A program made the translations under genes and the position numbers. A DNA stretch of 64,000 bases from Thiomicrorhabdus lithotrophica (lineage in GTDB: Bacteria; Pseudomonadota; Gammaproteobacteria; Thiomicrospirales; Thiomicrospiraceae). Within the stretch, counting starts at the first letter, position 1, and each line of letters opens with the position of its first letter. The notes under the pieces are model-generated. The model ran no database searches. It was not told the DNA's origin and saw only the letters and a program-made list of their open reading frames with translations. The DNA lies in NCBI RefSeq assembly GCF_029201445.1, contig NZ_CP102381.1:2046001-2110000 (forward strand), written 5' to 3'. Below, piece by piece: positions 9,185 to 18,358 of the stretch.

Positions 9185-9649
9185 CTACTTTTTCAACCTT
9201 GCCGCAGGTGTGGTATCACCTCGCATGGCATTCCAGTGGTTTAAGCGTCTTAATACTCGCAACATATGATTAGGTGAAATGGGATGGGTTAGACAATCCG
9301 TAAAGTAACCCTGTTCAATTACATCTTGGATTGCAAACTTTTGTTCAGGCGTAGCCGTAAGGATTAGCGGTGCTTTTAGAATACTCGGATTCACTTGTAC
9401 GATGTTTGACCACGGTTCAGCGAGCTCCTTTGCAAGTTCAGCGGCCACAAAAACGGCAAAAAACACCCTATGTGTTGAGTAACGACGCGACTCTAAATCG
9501 GCGAGCATCTCTTGAGCATTTTTCATCCAAGTGACTTCAATTCCATAACGCTGCAAAAAGATTTTAATTTCTTTAAAACGAATCTCATCCGTTTCGCAAA
9601 CAGCCACCTTTTTACCTTGTAACCAAATCTGTTTTTCTTTAAATGACAA
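9185..9649 (-). CDS. Small protein with a degenerate response-regulator receiver fold
   Basis: 154 residues. The pattern resembles a CheY-like receiver: a first strand ending in acidic residues (KVAVCETDEIR, 14-24), a helix LKIFLQRYG-like segment, a central strand, a strand-4 threonine in PLILTATPEQ (94-103) and a strand-5 segment CLTHPISPNHMLRVL where receivers have the KP motif. The phosphoacceptor Asp is not present in the central strand (FFAVFVAAE) and the conserved Lys is replaced by His, so phosphorylation is unlikely. No output domain is present. Translation probably starts at a TTG, justified by a strong GAGGAG seven bases upstream. Function unknown. Confidence 0.6.
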   Translation of the reverse strand: MSFKEKQIWLQGKKVAVCETDEIRFKEIKIFLQRYGIEVTWMKNAQEMLADLESRRYSTHRVFFAVFVAAELAKELAEPWSNIVQVNPSILKAPLILTATPEQKFAIQDVIEQGYFTDCLTHPISPNHMLRVLRRLNHWNAMRGDTTPAARLKK

Positions 9650-9986
9650 TTGATCTCCTCAGCGTTGCAAACCAATATAATAAGCCAACCAGTCTATGCT
9701 GAATAGATGATTTAATACATAGAATTTTTCTTCATTAAGATTACATTATCTATTATTCAGCCCAATAACATCAAACCGAATCAAGCTTCGTAGTAGAAAT
9801 ACTACTCCTGTAAAAAGGTTACAAGGCCTGGTATAAAACTCTTATATTGTGCCATTAAAAAATACAGGCACTATATAAGCGGTGTAACGCATAAAAAACT
9901 TCTTTAATCCGCTGTTCTAAAATACAAAACTGTAATACAATGTTTCGACTAAATTTAATCCCAATTACGTATTAGGTGAACAGTAC
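9650..9986. other. Upstream region of nrdB
   Basis: 337 bases without a gene. It contains a small hairpin GTAGTA-GAAA-TACTAC near 9790-9806, a one-mismatch copy of the iterated palindrome at 9821-9832 (ACAAGGCCTGGT), and a partly symmetric GCACTATATAAGCGGTGT at 9868-9885 that loosely resembles an NrdR box. The NrdR resemblance is weak and no second box with regular spacing was found. Confidence 0.3.
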
Positions 9987-11120
9987 ATGAGCTGCAACGA
10001 TAAACATACTTATTCTACATTCTGCCGTTCAACTAACGATGCCTTAAAAGAACCGATGTTCTTTGGACAAAACGTTAACGTTGCACGTTATGATCAGCAA
10101 AAATATCCTTTTTTTGAAAAGCTTATAGAGAAGCAGTTAAGTTTTTTCTGGCGTCCGGAAGAAGTGGATTTATCCAGCGATCGTACTGAATATGCAGACC
10201 TCCCTAAAAATGAACAGCATATTTTTATCAGTAATCTAAAGTACCAAACATTATTAGATTCTGTTCAAGGACGCTCACCAAACGTTGCATTACTGCCATT
10301 AGTGTCAATTCCTGAGCTAGAAACCTGGATTGAAACTTGGTCTTTCTCTGAAACCATTCATAGTCGTTCTTACACGCATATTATTCGTAATATCGTCGCT
10401 GATCCTTCTGTGGTGTTTGATGATATCGTCACTAATGAAGAAATCACTAAACGTGCTGAAAGCGTTACACTTTATTATGATGAGTTAATTGCTTTAACGA
10501 ATCATATGTATGCCAATCACATTGATATTGATAAAGATGATGAGTTCCGCAAAAAAATTAAAACAGCGCTTTATCTAACGATTGTGTCGGTGAATGTTTT
10601 AGAAGCGATTCGTTTCTATGTCTCGTTTGCTTGTAGCTTCTCTTTTGCCGAACGTTCATTAATGGAAGGTAATGCAAAAGTCATTAAGTTGATTGCACGT
10701 GATGAAGCCCTTCACCTTTCTGGTACGCAAAACATGATTACCATTCTTGCTGAAGGTAAAGATGACCCTGAAATGGCTGTGATTGCTCAAGAACAAGAAG
10801 AGATGGTTTACGATATTTTCCGTGAAGCGGCTGAACAAGAAAAAGAGTGGGCAGACTATCTGTTTAAAGACGGTTCGATGATTGGTTTGAATGCCAGCAT
10901 CTTAAAAGATTATGTTGAATACATTACCAATGTACGCCTTAAAGCGATTCGTTTGAACCCCATTTTTGAAAATACCAGCAACCCTCTACCTTGGATGAAT
11001 AACTGGTTAGTCAGTGACAATGTGCAAGTTGCACCACAAGAATCTGAAATTAGTTCTTACCTAGTAGGACAAGTAGATTCAAAAGTAGATAGTGACGACT
11101 TTAGCGAATTCTCTTTGTAA
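9987..11120 (+). CDS. nrdB: Ribonucleoside-diphosphate reductase beta subunit, class Ia
   Basis: Small subunit carrying the diferric-tyrosyl radical cofactor. Iron ligands and radical site are visible: D91 in [11 protein letters not shown]122 and H125 in [12 protein letters not shown]129 as the radical tyrosine, and a second E/H set in [13 protein letters not shown]. The C-terminal tail [20 protein letters not shown] is the NrdA-docking peptide. Length (377) is normal. A strong terminator follows at 11149. Its separation from nrdA by eight unrelated genes means the subunits cannot be transcribed together. Confidence 0.97.
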   Translation: MSCNDKHTYSTFCRSTNDALKEPMFFGQNVNVARYDQQKYPFFEKLIEKQLSFFWRPEEVDLSSDRTEYADLPKNEQHIFISNLKYQTLLDSVQGRSPNVALLPLVSIPELETWIETWSFSETIHSRSYTHIIRNIVADPSVVFDDIVTNEEITKRAESVTLYYDELIALTNHMYANHIDIDKDDEFRKKIKTALYLTIVSVNVLEAIRFYVSFACSFSFAERSLMEGNAKVIKLIARDEALHLSGTQNMITILAEGKDDPEMAVIAQEQEEMVYDIFREAAEQEKEWADYLFKDGSMIGLNASILKDYVEYITNVRLKAIRLNPIFENTSNPLPWMNNWLVSDNVQVAPQESEISSYLVGQVDSKVDSDDFSEFSL

Positions 11121-11148
11121 TTCACTAAAACAGATACACTGAACGATC

Positions 11149-11181
11149 AAGGCCAGGTAGAGTAAACTACCTGGCCTTTTT
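11149..11181 (+). terminator. Rho-independent terminator of nrdB
   Basis: A perfect 12-bp stem (AAGGCCAGGTAG with CTACCTGGCCTT) around a 6-base loop, running into a short T tract. Confidence 0.85.
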
Positions 11182-11218
11182 AGTTTATGTACACTTGAAC
11201 ATCTACTGATTGATTGTT

Positions 11219-11230
11219 ACCAGGCCTGGT
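11219..11230. repeat. Iterated palindrome ACCAGGCCTGGT, intergenic copy
   Basis: Exact copy within TACCAGGCCTGGTA in the convergent gap between nrdB and the deacetylase-family gene. A looser inverted repeat (ACCCT...AGGGT, about 11232-11268) beside it could end transcription from the minus strand. Confidence 0.9.
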
Positions 11231-11305
11231 ATACCCTGCGGCCTCTCATAAATAGTGAGGAAGGGTAATAAGTTCATCATTCAGCTAACAAACTTTTAGT
11301 AAAGA

Positions 11306-12229
11306 TTAATCCAATTCAAATAACGTTCTAATATGCTCTCTTGCAGAGACACTTAAAGCACCCAAATCGTAACCCCCTTCTAATACCGAAACAATTTTAC
11401 CACCAGAATGTTGATCTGCAATTTTACCAATTTCAGCGGTAATCCAAGCAAAATCAAATTCATGTAATTGCAAGTTACCCATTGGATCGAGGGCATGTCC
11501 ATCAAAACCAGCTGAAATCAAAATCAACTCCGGTTTAAATTTTTCTAGTGCCGGTAAACCTGTATCTGACCAGGCCTGTCTAAACACCTCACCATTGCTG
11601 TATTTTTCTAGCGGAAGTTTAACCATATTATCAATATCCGACTTTGGTTCGGTAAACGGATAAAGCGGAAATTCAAAACTAGAGCCAAACCAAACCTTGG
11701 GCTGTTTTCTGGCGTAAGATTCTGTACCGTTACCGTGATGGACATCAAAGTCGATAATCGCTACACGCTTATAGCCATACTTTTCTATCGCATAAGCGGC
11801 ACCAATTGCAACATTATTAAAAAAACAAAACCCCTGAGCCTCATCGTATTCTGCATGATGCCCAGGTGGACGAACATTACAAAAAACACGCTTAAAATCA
11901 CCTGAATCAACCGCATCAATCCCGTCTAAAACCGCACCTACAGCATATTTAGCCGCCTGAATTGAATCCGGACACAAATTCACATCTTCCGCAATTTCAA
12001 CCACGCCACTTTTAGGAACTTTAGCCTCTAACTCGTCAATTAATTTTGGATGATGAACCAGCGCAATTTCATCATTCGTTGCTGCTCTAGATTCATGATG
12101 CGCAAACCAATCAAACATCTGTGCACAAATTAATTGGTCCTTAATCCTAGAGACACGTTCAGCCGTTTCTGGATGGTGTAAACCATTGTCATGCAAAAGA
12201 CATAAAGAGTTGCTAATATAGAGGTTCAT
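11306..12229 (-). CDS. Histone-deacetylase-family protein (AcuC/AphA-like zinc amidohydrolase)
   Basis: Zinc-dependent amide hydrolase of the arginase/deacetylase fold; bacterial members remove acyl groups from lysines or polyamines. The active-site His pair is PPGHHAEYD (H124, H125), zinc ligands are in DFDVHHGNGTE (D162, H164) and SAGFDGHALDP, and the C-terminal LEGGYDL carries the conserved glycines/tyrosine. Length (307) is typical. It is divergently arranged with the acyl-CoA synthetase/GNAT gene, only 25 bases between start codons, which suggests a linked role in lysine acylation. Substrate not provable from sequence. Confidence 0.85.
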   Translation of the reverse strand: MNLYISNSLCLLHDNGLHHPETAERVSRIKDQLICAQMFDWFAHHESRAATNDEIALVHHPKLIDELEAKVPKSGVVEIAEDVNLCPDSIQAAKYAVGAVLDGIDAVDSGDFKRVFCNVRPPGHHAEYDEAQGFCFFNNVAIGAAYAIEKYGYKRVAIIDFDVHHGNGTESYARKQPKVWFGSSFEFPLYPFTEPKSDIDNMVKLPLEKYSNGEVFRQAWSDTGLPALEKFKPELILISAGFDGHALDPMGNLQLHEFDFAWITAEIGKIADQHSGGKIVSVLEGGYDLGALSVSAREHIRTLFELD

Positions 12230-12254
12230 TATTCATTCTCAATTAAGGCTTGTT

Positions 12255-14948
12255 ATGGGTCCGCACTATCTTACAAAACTTTTCAAACCTAACAGTATTG
12301 CTGTATTTGGTGCGAGTGAGCGTCCAGAATCGGTAGGCGGCAACGCTTTACAAAATCTACTTAAGGCTGGTTTTAAAGGCGACATTTATGCTATTAATCC
12401 TAAGCATGATACGGTACAAAATCAAGTCTGTTATCCAAATATTGAATCGGTTCCCACTATCCCTGACTTAGCCGTGATTGCAACGCCTGCCAAAAGCATT
12501 CCCGCCATTATTCAAGCCTGTGGGGAACGCGGTGTTGGCAATGCCGTTATTCTGTCTGCTGGATTTGAAGATAAAGCTGGAAAGGTTCTCCAACAAAAAA
12601 TGGTTTCCATCGCTAAAAGCTATGGCATGCGTTTAATTGGCCCTAACTGTTTGGGCATTTTACGTCCAGAAATTGGCCTTAATGCAACCTTTAGTAAGAA
12701 CCAAGCCATTCCAGGTAGTCTCGCTTTAGTTTCGCAATCTGGCGCAATTTGTACTGCGGTGCTTGACTGGGCAGAAGCCAACGGAGTCGGCTTTTCACAG
12801 GTTATTTCTACTGGTGATGCGGCCGATATCGACTTTGGAGAAATACTCGACTTTTTGGCCTTAGACCCACAAACCAAAAATATCTTACTTTATATTGAAG
12901 GTATCGCGAATTCACGTCAGTTTATGAGTGGACTAAAAGCAGCGGCGAGAATGAAACCGGTTATTTTATTAAAGTCCGGACGCATGCCAGAAGGCTCTAA
13001 AGCTGCAGTATCGCATACTGGTGCACTAGTAGGTGGTGATGATGTCTTTAGTGCAGCCATAGAGCGTTCTGGTGCGGTAAGAGCTCAGTCAATCTCGCAG
13101 CTATTTGCCGCAGCCAAAGCCCTATCTCACAACATTAAAATCAACAACAACCGATTGGCTATCTTAACAAATGGTGGTGGGCCTGGTGTTATGGCAACCG
13201 ACCGTGCCGCTGAACTTGGTGTTAAAATGCCCGACATCAGCCAAGATAGCATGCAAAAATTCAATGCCTTTTTACCTGAACACTGGTCGCATGGTAACCC
13301 AATTGACATATTGGGAGATGCTACCGGGCAACGCTATACTCAGGCTTTAGATGTTTGCCAAAATGATAACCAATATGATGGCATCCTCATTTTATTAACA
13401 CCACAAGCGATGAGTGATCCTTCTGGTATTGCACGCGCAATCATTGAATACACTCAAAAAACCGAAAATTGCAAACCCATCTTTACGGCTTGGTTAGGCG
13501 AATCTTTGGTAAGCGAAGCCAGAGTACTTTTTAGTAAAGCCAAGATTCCAACTTTTAGAACACCTGAAGCCGCAGTTGAAGCGTTTAGCTTTATCTCTAC
13601 TTACCATCAGAACCAGGCGCTGTTAATGCAATCGCCAGCACCAGCAGATCAAGTTTGTAAAGAGTCAGACATTTCAGGCGCACGTGCCATTATTGAATCT
13701 GTCTTAGCTGAACATCGTACTATTTTGAGTAGTGCTGAAACCAGAGCCATTATGAATGCCTTTGGCGTCCCCATTACACCTGCTATTGAGGTCTCTTCAG
13801 CGAACCAAGCAATGGTTGCAGCAGAATCAATAGGATTTCCTGTCAGTTTAAAAATCAATTCTCCAAACCTCACTCATAAATCTGATGTGGGAGGCGTTAA
13901 GCTTAATTTGACGACGGTTCAAGAAGTGCGCAGTGAATACACCAAAATGATAGAACGTATTAAACAAGAACAACCTAATGCCGTCATTCAAGGTGTCACG
14001 GTTGAACCGATGTTTAAACGTCCACATGTACGTGAACTGTTAATTGGCGTAATGCGTGACCCTGTATTTGGTCCAGCCATCACTTTTGGTAGCGGTGGAA
14101 CCAGTGTAGAGGTCATTAAAGATAATGCAATTGCATTGCCACCGCTCAATCAATTTTTAGCTCGAAAAATGATTACCCAAACCAAAGTCTCCAAAATGCT
14201 AAAAGCTTTCCGCGGTTTACCTGAAGTCAATTTTGACGCCATTGTCGATGTATTATTGCGTATTTCGGATATGGTGGCACAACTGCCTGAAATTTTAGAG
14301 CTGGATATCAATCCACTGTTTGCCGATGAAGAAGGTGTGATGGCTGTTGATGCTCGTATCAGTGTGCAAGCCCCGCCTTTCAGTCACAAACCTTATCAGC
14401 ACATGGCGATTCATCCTTATCCGAGTGAACTCATTCATTCCCTTGAAACCCATAGCGGGCTGATAGTTGAATTAAGACCTATTCGCCCAGAAGATGCTGA
14501 ACTTGAGTTAGATTTTGTTAGAAACCTATCTGAGCGTAGTCGCTATTTACGTTTTATGAACAGCATTCAAACTTTATCGCCCTTGATGCTGTCTCGATTT
14601 ACACAAATTGACTATGACAGAGAGATGGCCTTTATTGCGACAACCAAAAATAAACAAGATAAAAATATAGAAATTGGCGTCACACGCTATACCACTAACC
14701 CTGATGGTAAAAGCTGTGAAATGGCGGTAGTTGTACGTGATGATTATCAGCATCAAGGCGTGGCAAGCGCCTTACTTGCTAGCTTAATTCAACACGCAAA
14801 AGCCAAAGGCTTACGGAAAATGGAGGGGGAAGTATTAAGTGAAAATGGTCCAATGATAGATTTGGTTAAAAACCATAACTTTAGTGTAAAACCCACTCAA
14901 GACGATCCAACGGTTTTACAAATTGAATTAAATTTAGATTTGGCTTAA
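12255..14948 (+). CDS. ADP-forming acyl-CoA synthetase / GNAT acetyltransferase fusion (Pat/PatZ-like)
   Basis: Domains in order: CoA-binding Rossmann domain (about 1-130), two succinyl-CoA-ligase-like domains (150-460), an ATP-grasp domain (490-700) and a C-terminal GNAT domain (735-890; acetyl-CoA loop near DDYQHQGVASALL). This is the architecture of protein lysine acetyltransferase Pat/YfiQ, which silences acetyl-CoA synthetase. Unlike E. coli YfiQ, the phosphohistidine motif of active ADP-forming synthetases is retained (SHTGALVGG, H254), so the synthetase half may be catalytic. AAGG sits eight bases before the ATG. Divergent from the deacetylase-family gene. Confidence 0.88.
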   Translation: MGPHYLTKLFKPNSIAVFGASERPESVGGNALQNLLKAGFKGDIYAINPKHDTVQNQVCYPNIESVPTIPDLAVIATPAKSIPAIIQACGERGVGNAVILSAGFEDKAGKVLQQKMVSIAKSYGMRLIGPNCLGILRPEIGLNATFSKNQAIPGSLALVSQSGAICTAVLDWAEANGVGFSQVISTGDAADIDFGEILDFLALDPQTKNILLYIEGIANSRQFMSGLKAAARMKPVILLKSGRMPEGSKAAVSHTGALVGGDDVFSAAIERSGAVRAQSISQLFAAAKALSHNIKINNNRLAILTNGGGPGVMATDRAAELGVKMPDISQDSMQKFNAFLPEHWSHGNPIDILGDATGQRYTQALDVCQNDNQYDGILILLTPQAMSDPSGIARAIIEYTQKTENCKPIFTAWLGESLVSEARVLFSKAKIPTFRTPEAAVEAFSFISTYHQNQALLMQSPAPADQVCKESDISGARAIIESVLAEHRTILSSAETRAIMNAFGVPITPAIEVSSANQAMVAAESIGFPVSLKINSPNLTHKSDVGGVKLNLTTVQEVRSEYTKMIERIKQEQPNAVIQGVTVEPMFKRPHVRELLIGVMRDPVFGPAITFGSGGTSVEVIKDNAIALPPLNQFLARKMITQTKVSKMLKAFRGLPEVNFDAIVDVLLRISDMVAQLPEILELDINPLFADEEGVMAVDARISVQAPPFSHKPYQHMAIHPYPSELIHSLETHSGLIVELRPIRPEDAELELDFVRNLSERSRYLRFMNSIQTLSPLMLSRFTQIDYDREMAFIATTKNKQDKNIEIGVTRYTTNPDGKSCEMAVVVRDDYQHQGVASALLASLIQHAKAKGLRKMEGEVLSENGPMIDLVKNHNFSVKPTQDDPTVLQIELNLDLA

Positions 14949-15034
14949 TGTTTAAACCTTAATTTAAACTGGGTTTAATTCAAGCACCTCACTTAGCAGG
15001 CCTGGTAAGTTAAGCTGGGGTTTTCTATTCTATT

Positions 15035-15859
15035 TTAAGCAAATTTAACCGCTTTAAAGAAACGAATCTGCGCTAAAGCAACTTGTTCCATTGAATTAGC
15101 CACAATAGCAACCACACCACCTTTTACTGGCACAATTTCACCTTGATAACCACTCTTTTGAAAAGCGTGCATCGCTTCTACTTGCTGTCCGGGCATCACA
15201 ATAATTGTCACAGGCTGGCCTTGCTCTTGCATCACAATATGTAAACCCAGCTGACCTTCCACATCACACATTCCGGCGTAACTCATCCCTTCAACAGGTT
15301 TAGAGAGTTGTGCGCCAACATTCGCAAATAACTGCTGTAACTCTTGTTCACTATTAGGGAGTTTTACAGCCGTCATTAAACTTGGGTCGTGTTCAATATG
15401 AGCAATGATATGATCAATTGTTGCCTCACCGGATAAAGGAGTGATATGTTGAGAGTTTTGCCAAACACCAAGCAAAATCGCTACACCCATTACACTGGCC
15501 GCCAGCCCCATTTTCCAAGAACCAAACAATACTCTATTTATCCAGCCTGTTTGAGCCTCATTACTCACTGAAGGTTCAAGCACGGTGACATTATCAATAC
15601 CCATCGCGTCTTTATCTGCTTGCTCTACATTTACAGAACCTGTCTCCAAGTTCTCCTGATAACTTTGATTAAGAAGAATGCGAGCATGCAATCCTTCTGG
15701 CACTTCAACATCTAACACGTCTGAAAGAGTTTGATCAAAGTCCCTAGCGCTTTGAACCAGTGATTTCTTTTCAGGGTAATCTTCTAAATACTCAATCATT
15801 TCATCATCTAAAATTTGAGGGTGCGTCAGCAATTTTGTACGAAATGTCATTTCATTCAT
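15035..15859 (-). CDS. DUF3379-like membrane protein, likely partner of the ECF sigma factor
   Basis: A cytoplasmic N-terminal half (1-114), one membrane segment at about 115-133 (MGLAASVMGVAILLGVW) and a C-terminal periplasmic domain. It overlaps the upstream sigma factor gene by four bases (ATGA), the usual arrangement for an anti-sigma factor, and its content resembles the DUF3379 family found beside ECF sigma genes in marine gammaproteobacteria. No zinc-binding anti-sigma motif (HxxxCxxC) is visible. The anti-sigma role is inferred from topology and coupling. Confidence 0.68.
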   Translation of the reverse strand: MNEMTFRTKLLTHPQILDDEMIEYLEDYPEKKSLVQSARDFDQTLSDVLDVEVPEGLHARILLNQSYQENLETGSVNVEQADKDAMGIDNVTVLEPSVSNEAQTGWINRVLFGSWKMGLAASVMGVAILLGVWQNSQHITPLSGEATIDHIIAHIEHDPSLMTAVKLPNSEQELQQLFANVGAQLSKPVEGMSYAGMCDVEGQLGLHIVMQEQGQPVTIIVMPGQQVEAMHAFQKSGYQGEIVPVKGGVVAIVANSMEQVALAQIRFFKAVKFA

Positions 15860-16389
15860 TTTTTTGCTCCCTCTTGTTCCATCATTAAATTAAGTACTGC
15901 GTTTTCATCATTAACTAGTTGTTTCAATTGCTGTCTCGCTCTAAAAAGCCGAGTATTGACTGTGGCTAATTTCAAGTCGAGCTCATTCGCAATTTCATCG
16001 CCACTAAACCCCCACATAACTTGCAGAATAAGGGGTTCTTTATACTCATCAGGCAATTTCAATATCATATGGTGTAGCTGTTCTTTTTCTAATTTATTAC
16101 TTGGTTCATTACGATAATCATCGGCAACTAAGCTCTCTTCTATCTCTAGTAATTGCGGCTGATACTTTTCATAAAGTCGAGCATTTTCTCGCCTTAAAAT
16201 GGTAATCAACCATGCTTTACCTGCCTTTTCATCCTTTAAACTTTCAATTGATTTCCAGGCACGAGCAAAGGTTTCTTGCACCAAATCTTCTGCTAGCGTG
16301 GGTTGTTTGCACAACCAATAAGCATAACGATAAAGATCATTTGCATAGGCCGAAACCAGCTGTTCAAAAAAACGATTTTTATGCTGCAT
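15856..16389 (-). CDS. ECF-type sigma-70 family RNA polymerase sigma factor
   Basis: 177 residues with region 2 (YANDLYRYAYWLCKQPTLAEDLVQETF, with the DLVQETF core-binding helix) and region 4 (LPDEYKEPLILQVMWGFSGDEIA, then the recognition helix segment TVNTRLFRARQQL). Regions 1 and 3 are absent, as expected for ECF sigmas. Co-transcribed with the overlapping DUF3379-like gene. The stretch between it and hmuV is 122 bases and could hold its own promoter; I could not recognise an ECF-type -35/-10 there. Confidence 0.9.
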   Translation of the reverse strand: MQHKNRFFEQLVSAYANDLYRYAYWLCKQPTLAEDLVQETFARAWKSIESLKDEKAGKAWLITILRRENARLYEKYQPQLLEIEESLVADDYRNEPSNKLEKEQLHHMILKLPDEYKEPLILQVMWGFSGDEIANELDLKLATVNTRLFRARQQLKQLVNDENAVLNLMMEQEGAKK

Positions 16390-16511
16390 GGAATAGTCTC
16401 AAGTACATGGAATTTTCTCTTATTAGATATACTAACCTTAACAACTGCTTACTAGACAAGACCGTCTAGTCTGATAAAACTTTCAAACAAGTAAAGATTA
16501 ATTAAACTTTA

Positions 16512-17333
16512 TTACTCATATTCTAAAACAGGCAGAATCATAGGCTGTTTTATGCCATAAATATCTACAGCGAGCGTCTTCAAGTCTAAGGTATGCAGTA
16601 TATTCTCAGGAGTTAAAACTTCTTCAGTCGAGCCTTCAGAAACCAGCTTACCGGCTTTTAGTATTTTTACTTTATCGGCTAGTTGACTGGTTAAATTTAA
16701 ATCATGTAACACCATCACAACCCCTAAACCTTGCTGTGCCCAGCGCTTAAAACAACTTGATAATAATTGCTGGTGATGTAAATCTAAACTACTGGTCCAT
16801 TCATCTAAAAATAACCACTTTCCTGAAAAAGGCTTAGTTTGATTAGCCTGTAAAGGCTCTAACGGCCATATTTGTGCTAACACTCTTGCTAGCTGAACAC
16901 GCTTTTGTTCGCCACCTGACAAGGTCACGACATCACGCTCTGCTAAATGCTCTATATCACATACTTGCATTGTAGCCTGGGTGATTAAATTAGCATTGCT
17001 TGGTTGTTGTTGTACCTCTGCTCCCAATTTAACTAACTGCTGAACCTTAAGAGAAAACACCATGTTTTGTAGTTGAGGTAACACAGCACGCTGCATTGCA
17101 AGCTCCGCAAAAGAGCAAGAATCTAATTCTGTGTCTTGCAAGAATATCTGTCCCGAACTCGGTGTCAGCTCTTTACTTAATAGTGATAACCAGGTTGATT
17201 TACCAGCACCATTTTTACCTAAAATAACACTAATTTCACCACTATTAAAAGTACTGTTAATCTCTTCTAACAACAGTTTAGATTGCACTTTGTAATTTAC
17301 GTTTTGGCAAAGAATTTCAGAAATCTGCAACAT
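16512..17333 (-). CDS. hmuV: Heme/iron ABC transporter ATP-binding protein (HmuV-like)
   Basis: ATPase of a type II importer. Walker A is GKNGAGKS (39-46 from the chosen start), signature LSGGEQKRVQLARVLAQ, Walker B WLFLDEWTSSLD, switch His in MVLHDLN. The ELAMQRAVLPQ segment after the Walker A region is characteristic of HmuV. The ATG at 17333 overlaps the permease stop codon (TAATG) and is preferred to an upstream TTG. Walker B carries Trp where DEPTSS is usual (DEWTSS). A B12 or siderophore substrate cannot be excluded. Confidence 0.82.
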   Translation of the reverse strand: MLQISEILCQNVNYKVQSKLLLEEINSTFNSGEISVILGKNGAGKSTWLSLLSKELTPSSGQIFLQDTELDSCSFAELAMQRAVLPQLQNMVFSLKVQQLVKLGAEVQQQPSNANLITQATMQVCDIEHLAERDVVTLSGGEQKRVQLARVLAQIWPLEPLQANQTKPFSGKWLFLDEWTSSLDLHHQQLLSSCFKRWAQQGLGVVMVLHDLNLTSQLADKVKILKAGKLVSEGSTEEVLTPENILHTLDLKTLAVDIYGIKQPMILPVLEYE

Positions 17334-18358
17334 TACTTGACCCAACCTTTACGCTGATTCAGCAACATCACTAAAAAGAATGGGCCACCTAACAGTGCCA
17401 TAAAGAGCCCTATCGGTAATTCGGAAGGCACAATGATTGTTTTAGCAATCCAATCGGCAAACACTAATAGTACAGCGCCTGCCAAAGCACTCAATGGAAT
17501 CAGTTGACGATGATCAGAACCGATCCATAAACGGATAATGTGTGGCACAATCAGGCCAACAAAACCAATCACTCCCACGGTAGCCACCGCCACTCCTACC
17601 ATAAAGGCACTACCCCACATAATTTGCCATTTGATATGTTTGTTATCATATCCCATGTGCAAACTGATATTTTCGCCCAACATAAAGGCATTTAAAGGGC
17701 GTGCTAAGCGCCATAACAACAAAGACATTATGACCGTGACCGTGGTAACGATGCTCACTGCTGACCAACTTACGTTGGCAAAAGAACCCATCATCCAAAA
17801 CGTGACGGTACGTAACTGTAAATCATCTGAAATACTAATAAGTAGTTGGGTGCCCGCGCCAGCTATAGCATTCACAGCTACACCAGCCAATAACATTAAG
17901 GCCACATCAGTCCTGCCATAACGTGTTGCAAGCGAATAGATAAACCAAGTTGCCAGGCCTGCACTAATAAAAGCGGCTAGACTCATCTGCCAAGCGGCAA
18001 TCGACCCAAACAAAGTCGAACCTAAAACAATCATAAAAACCGCGCCTAAAGCAGCACTGCTGGAAACGCCAATTAATCCAGGTTCTGCCAATGGGTTTCT
18101 AAACAGAGCTTGCAGTGCCACCCCTGAAATAGCCAGGCCTGCTCCAATCACCAAAACAACAACTAGACGAGGTAAACGTAACTCCCAAAGAACCAAAGAC
18201 TGTTGAGAGTTTAACCCTGTTAAATATGCTGAGCTATCTATATTCACGCTACCCGAACTGATGTGTAAAACCAATCCCAATAACAACAACAACGTTAACA
18301 CGAATACTGCAAAACGAGTGGTATGTAAAAATTGAATTTGAGTAGCGGGATTATTCAC
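17333..18358 (-). CDS. hmuU: FecCD-family ABC transporter permease (HmuU-like)
   Basis: Hydrophobic protein of 341 residues with about ten predicted membrane segments and the FecCD signatures GAGLAISGVALQALFRNPLAEP and GFVGLIVPHIIRLWIGSDHR. It forms the membrane pore for the HmuV-like ATPase. The start codon overlaps the end of yihY by eight bases and its stop is fused to the ATPase start, so yihY-hmuU-hmuV form one unit. No periplasmic binding protein or TonB receptor gene is adjacent. Two near copies of the iterated palindrome core lie inside the gene. Confidence 0.85.
   Translation of the reverse strand: MNNPATQIQFLHTTRFAVFVLTLLLLLGLVLHISSGSVNIDSSAYLTGLNSQQSLVLWELRLPRLVVVLVIGAGLAISGVALQALFRNPLAEPGLIGVSSSAALGAVFMIVLGSTLFGSIAAWQMSLAAFISAGLATWFIYSLATRYGRTDVALMLLAGVAVNAIAGAGTQLLISISDDLQLRTVTFWMMGSFANVSWSAVSIVTTVTVIMSLLLWRLARPLNAFMLGENISLHMGYDNKHIKWQIMWGSAFMVGVAVATVGVIGFVGLIVPHIIRLWIGSDHRQLIPLSALAGAVLLVFADWIAKTIIVPSELPIGLFMALLGGPFFLVMLLNQRKGWVK

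Noticed and set aside
9868-9885. NrdR box before nrdB
   Set aside because: Only a loose match, without a second box at regular spacing.
11219-11230. Palindrome as an ordinary restriction or StuI methylation site
   Set aside because: The hexamer AGGCCT alone would not explain conservation of all 12 positions; a longer recognition sequence is required.
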